A stretch of 64,000 nt of DNA from Fimbriimonadaceae bacterium (GTDB taxonomy: Bacteria; Armatimonadota; Fimbriimonadia; Fimbriimonadales; Fimbriimonadaceae), in NCBI GenBank assembly GCA_019187105.1, contig JABAQM010000001.1, forward strand, positions 3,240,853-3,304,852. The letters run 5' to 3'. Below are positions 61,559 to 64,000 of the stretch, piece after piece; the stretch's first letter is position 1, and every line of letters starts with the position of its first letter. A model generated the notes under the pieces. The model was not told the DNA's origin, ran no database searches, and saw only the letters and a program-made list of their open reading frames with translations. The position numbers were made by a program, and so were the translations under genes.

Positions 61559-62107
61559 GTGTCCAAACGACGTCCCGGCAACCATCCCGGACACGCCCAT
61601 GAACTCACGTTCTGTTGCTACCGCCGCTTGCCGCTCCTGCAGTCTCCTACAGTGGCCGAGCTGTTCATAGAGCACATGGCCAAGGCCGCGGCCAAGCTCG
61701 ACTTTGAAGTCAGAGCCTATGTCGTGATGCCCAACCATGTTCACACCCTCGTCAAACCAAGGCAGGAAATCTACACCGTCGCCTCGATGCTGCATGCCCT
61801 GAAGCAGCCCTTTGCCAAAGTGCTGATCGGGAAGTGGAAAACAAGCGATTCACGCAAGTTAATGGCGCTCCGCGAGGTCTCGCCACAGGGCAAGCTCGTT
61901 CACCGATTTTGGCAAGCCGGTGGGGGATACGATCGCAATCTCTACGGCACGAAAGCGATGTGGGCAGCCATCGACTACATCCACGTCAACCCGGTGCGAA
62001 GAGGACTCTGCGAGCACTCCACCGATTGGCCGTTCTCAAGCGCCAAGGCGTATGCAGAGGGCTACGATCCCTTGGGGCTGGTCACCCTTTACTCGGATTG
62101 GAGCTAA
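61559..62107 (+). CDS. REP-associated tyrosine transposase (RAYT), copy 1
   Basis: 182 aa from GTG 61559. A Y1 HUH single-strand endonuclease of the IS200/IS605-related TnpA-REP family. HUH motif is NHVH in VVMPNHVHTLVKP (~57-69); the candidate catalytic Tyr lies in FWQAGGGYDRNLYG (~127-133); IDYIHVNPVRRGL and DWPFSSAKAY are typical RAYT blocks. It is flanked by REP hairpins in inverted orientation. Its protein is identical to the copy at 63356. Confidence 0.95.
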   Translation: MSKRRPGNHPGHAHELTFCCYRRLPLLQSPTVAELFIEHMAKAAAKLDFEVRAYVVMPNHVHTLVKPRQEIYTVASMLHALKQPFAKVLIGKWKTSDSRKLMALREVSPQGKLVHRFWQAGGGYDRNLYGTKAMWAAIDYIHVNPVRRGLCEHSTDWPFSSAKAYAEGYDPLGLVTLYSDWS

Positions 62108-62122
62108 CTCCCATTGTGTCAT

Positions 62123-62168
62123 GGAGTGCCTTCGGCACCCGGGTTAGCTGCGCGAACCCGGGCCACCC
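62123..62168 (-). repeat. Right REP-type inverted repeat of RAYT copy 1
   Basis: 46 bp, the inverse partner of 61491-61536. Its TAA (on the minus strand) ends the RHS reading frame that enters from the right. Confidence 0.9.
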
Positions 62169-62392
62169 ACGATGAGATAGGGGAGAAACCGAAGCCACCC
62201 GCCGAAAGTGCCCCCGCCATTGGGCGAGGTCAGTATCCGGTTCAAGTTATCATACGAATACCCCGAGTTCGCGCGGTTCCCGGCCGCGTCGTAGGTCCAG
62301 GTATTCGTCGTGGAACCGTCGTATTCCACCGTCGTCAGGTAGTCCCCGAAGCCGTTATGTTGGGCGATCTCGAATGGAGAATGGAGATAACG
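62144..62392 (-). pseudogene. RHS-repeat fragment truncated by RAYT copy 1
   Basis: The minus strand encodes YLHSPFEIAQHNGFGDYL, then VEYDGSTTNTWTYDAAGNRA and SGYSYDNLNRILTSPNGG, clear RHS/YD repeats, and stops at the TAA inside the REP. No start codon fits; the upstream part overlaps the 3' end of the 257-aa gene in another frame. It is a remnant of a longer RHS core. Confidence 0.8.
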
Positions 62393-63108
62393 TCCTGAAA
62401 GCTCTGATCTCCCAAAATCCCCTCATCTAAAAGGAACGCGCCACCTAGGTCAAGTGAGCTTATGGTTGCGATAAGAGAGGGGTACATGTCCGTTTTGATC
62501 GAGACGACCGGATCACCGGTACCCAGAGCTAGTACATTTCGGCTTATGGACATTGTCCATCGACTAGAGGTTGCCGCTGGGAGACCAAGTATCGTGACAA
62601 GGTCTTCCGGCGAATGAATAGTTTCAAACAACTGTTCGTCAACATCTGGATCCAACAATTGAGGCAGCCCGCTCACGTCCAATTGGTCGAAGGCAACCGT
62701 GAGGTACCGATAACTCACTGGCCAACTCTTGCCATCGGGAAGCACGAAGCCTTTGGTGACCTCTTGGGTCACGGTTCCTATATACCTTTCAGTCTCCGAA
62801 GCAGAACCGATAGTTTGAACCATGACCGTTGGCCCCTCTGGTAGCTCCATGCCCAACGGTTTGCCCACAAGATCAAATATATGCAAAAGAGTACCACTCT
62901 CTCCAAGCAAGCCAGCGAGAATGGCAGACCAGATACGCCGAAGGCAGATGGAACCCCAAACAGAGGTTGGACCTACAATACCATCCTGCTCCCCACTACA
63001 GCGAATCACCACAAAGGCGTGCGTCACCTCAGAGTCGGACAAAGGTACCGGAAAGCCCTCCCATCCGTGACTAAGAAGGATTTTCGCAATAGGTGAATAG
63101 GAATCCAT
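62335..63108 (-). CDS. Soluble protein of unknown function; candidate immunity protein
   Basis: 257 aa from ATG 63108, with GGAG two bases upstream. No signal peptide or clear membrane helix. Segments: IRCSGEQDGIVGPTSVWG, VAFDQLDVSGLPQLLDPDVDEQL, and a C-terminal LDLGGAFLLDEGILGDQSFQ. The last ~12 codons (HSRSPNITASGTT) read through RHS DNA in the wrong frame and are probably added by the junction. It follows tail A by 15 bp. No family recognised; the immunity role is inferred from position only. Confidence 0.6.
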   Translation of the reverse strand: MDSYSPIAKILLSHGWEGFPVPLSDSEVTHAFVVIRCSGEQDGIVGPTSVWGSICLRRIWSAILAGLLGESGTLLHIFDLVGKPLGMELPEGPTVMVQTIGSASETERYIGTVTQEVTKGFVLPDGKSWPVSYRYLTVAFDQLDVSGLPQLLDPDVDEQLFETIHSPEDLVTILGLPAATSSRWTMSISRNVLALGTGDPVVSIKTDMYPSLIATISSLDLGGAFLLDEGILGDQSFQDVISILHSRSPNITASGTT

Positions 63109-63123
63109 AACTCCGTGCTTCCA

Positions 63124-63288
63124 CTAAAGCAGTCCGGAGAAGATCTGCTGCCAAGGAACCGCCCCTTCCGCAATATGTTCTCCGTTACGATAGAGCTTTA
63201 TTATGGGATCCGCCATATTCTTGAAGTCTATACCGATGCCCATTCTGCTGTGAATTCCGGTGATCTGGATTCGAGAAGAATTACCAAC
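63124..63288 (-). pseudogene. Orphan C-terminal tail A (RHS-type toxin end candidate)
   Basis: 54 codons: VGNSSRIQITGIHSRMG, then DFKNMADPIIKLYRNGEHI and AVPWQQIFSGLL, stop. Open upstream through the REP and into the RAYT antisense strand, so it has no start of its own. Different from tail B but in the same position: after a RAYT element and before a small gene. Confidence 0.45.
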
Positions 63289-63333
63289 GGTGGCCCGGGT
63301 TCGCGCAGCTAACCCGGGTGCCGCAGGCATTCC
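63289..63333 (+). repeat. Left REP-type inverted repeat of RAYT copy 2
   Basis: Matches 61492-61536; hairpin CCCGGGTT/AACCCGGG. Identity between the two loci begins exactly here. Confidence 0.9.
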
Positions 63334-63355
63334 GGCTTCCATCATACAATAGGAT

Positions 63356-63904
63356 GTGTCCAAACGACGTCCCGGCAACCATCCCGGACACGCCCATGAA
63401 CTCACGTTCTGTTGCTACCGCCGCTTGCCGCTCCTGCAGTCTCCTACAGTGGCCGAGCTGTTCATAGAGCACATGGCCAAGGCCGCGGCCAAGCTCGACT
63501 TTGAAGTCAGAGCCTATGTCGTGATGCCCAACCATGTTCACACCCTCGTCAAACCAAGGCAGGAAATCTACACCGTCGCCTCGATGCTGCATGCCCTGAA
63601 GCAGCCCTTTGCCAAAGTGCTGATCGGGAAGTGGAAAACAAGCGATTCACGCAAGTTAATGGCGCTCCGCGAGGTCTCGCCACAGGGCAAGCTCGTTCAC
63701 CGATTTTGGCAAGCCGGTGGGGGATACGATCGCAATCTCTACGGCACGAAAGCGATGTGGGCAGCCATCGACTACATCCACGTCAACCCGGTGCGAAGAG
63801 GACTCTGCGAGCACTCCACCGATTGGCCGTTCTCAAGCGCCAAGGCGTATGCAGAGGGCTACGATCCCTTGGGGCTGGTCACCCTTTACTCGGATTGGAG
63901 CTAA
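63356..63904 (+). CDS. REP-associated tyrosine transposase (RAYT), copy 2
   Basis: 182 aa, same protein as copy 1 (HUH motif NHVH, candidate Tyr in GGGYDRNLYG, VNPVRRGL). Identity of the coding region and flanks implies a recent duplication, either by transposition or by recombination of a larger unit 1797 bp apart. Confidence 0.95.
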   Translation: MSKRRPGNHPGHAHELTFCCYRRLPLLQSPTVAELFIEHMAKAAAKLDFEVRAYVVMPNHVHTLVKPRQEIYTVASMLHALKQPFAKVLIGKWKTSDSRKLMALREVSPQGKLVHRFWQAGGGYDRNLYGTKAMWAAIDYIHVNPVRRGLCEHSTDWPFSSAKAYAEGYDPLGLVTLYSDWS

Positions 63905-63919
63905 CTCCCATTGTGTCAT

Positions 63920-63965
63920 GGAGTGCCTTCGGCACCCGGGTTAGCTGCGCGAACCCGGGCCACCC
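63920..63965 (-). repeat. Right REP-type inverted repeat of RAYT copy 2
   Basis: Corresponds to 62123-62168 at the 1797-bp offset. Confidence 0.9.
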
Positions 63966-64000
63966 ACGATGAGATAGGGGAGAAACCGAAGCCACCCGCC

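Larger units (their letters stand above)
61491..62168 (+). mobile_element. RAYT element copy 1 (REP-RAYT-REP)
   Basis: Comprises left REP, the transposase gene and right REP. Identity with the second element starts at 61492 (63289) and continues past the right REP to at least 62203 (64000), where the window ends; that is 712 bp by eye. Confidence 0.9.
63289..63965 (+). mobile_element. RAYT element copy 2 (REP-RAYT-REP)
   Basis: Second copy of the REP-RAYT-REP unit. The sequence after its right REP (63966-64000) is the same as after copy 1, where it leads into RHS-repeat sequence; the window ends before this can be checked. Confidence 0.9.

Noticed and set aside
61327..61608. 93-aa minus-strand frame starting inside RAYT copy 1
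   Set aside because: The first ~39 residues are the antisense of the transposase start and REP; a functional start there is not supported, so only the tail after the REP is listed.
1..64000. CRISPR arrays, rRNA genes, replication origin, prophage
   Set aside because: I looked for regularly spaced repeats, rRNA-like conserved stretches, DnaA-box clusters and phage structural genes and saw none.

Overview
The window is a GC-rich bacterial chromosome segment with dense, mostly intact genes. The gene content (a complete flagellar basal-body/export cluster, a type II pseudopilin with an H-X9-DG tail, DUF1385 and DUF4139 proteins, large secreted metallo- and serine peptidases, a half-length carB) fits Armatimonadota, probably a Fimbriimonadia-like lineage. 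That placement is inferred from content; no rRNA gene is present to confirm it. GTG and TTG starts are common. Genes inside operons usually have GGAGG-type ribosome sites, while several first genes have a -10 box only 6-8 nt before the start codon, as expected for leaderless mRNAs.

Layout. 1-12.8 kb: end-truncated subtilase, lepA, an AraC-type regulator, then a minus-strand run purL > TPR protein > nadK > oligopeptide-type ABC ATPase > phoU, followed by a lipoprotein, lemA and a CapA-like phosphoesterase. 12.9-20.3 kb: plus-strand flagellar operon flgB-flgC-fliE-fliF-fliG-fliH-fliI-fliJ, a lytic transglycosylase and a MotE-like protein, tightly packed with many short overlaps. 20.3-31.5 kb: S9 peptidase, di-heme cytochrome, tRNA-Glu(UUC), Nif3, a 67-aa protein, DUF1385, DUF5658-like, dacB, a helical-repeat protein and a large metzincin-type protease. 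31.6-41.8 kb: leuB-dapA, DUF4139 protein, a ccmF-panD-pyrE minus-strand group, an M50-like membrane protein and an ABC exporter with an added zinc-ribbon domain. 41.9-51.1 kb: large secreted protein, haem/copper monooxygenase-like protein, SDR, a zinc/cadmium-type P1B ATPase, def-fmt, and a pseudopilin coupled to a small anchored protein. 51.1-60.4 kb: a frameshifted GNAT gene, the C-terminal half of a split carB, pdhA-pdhB, dodecin, DinB, a glycosyltransferase-FkbM pair, a GH29 fucosidase and a small Cys-rich protein.

60.4-64 kb is different. On the minus strand there are fragments of RHS-type repeats, two unrelated 54-codon C-terminal tails each followed by an unrelated small gene (165-class and 257 aa class proteins), and two identical REP-flanked RAYT (tyrosine HUH transposase) elements on the plus strand. 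Each RAYT lies at the boundary between a shared upstream segment and a variable tail. This reads as a decayed or displaced polymorphic-toxin (RHS C-terminal toxin/immunity) cassette array in which RAYT elements mark the recombination boundary. It is the most interesting part of the window; the main rhs gene, if present, would lie beyond position 64000.
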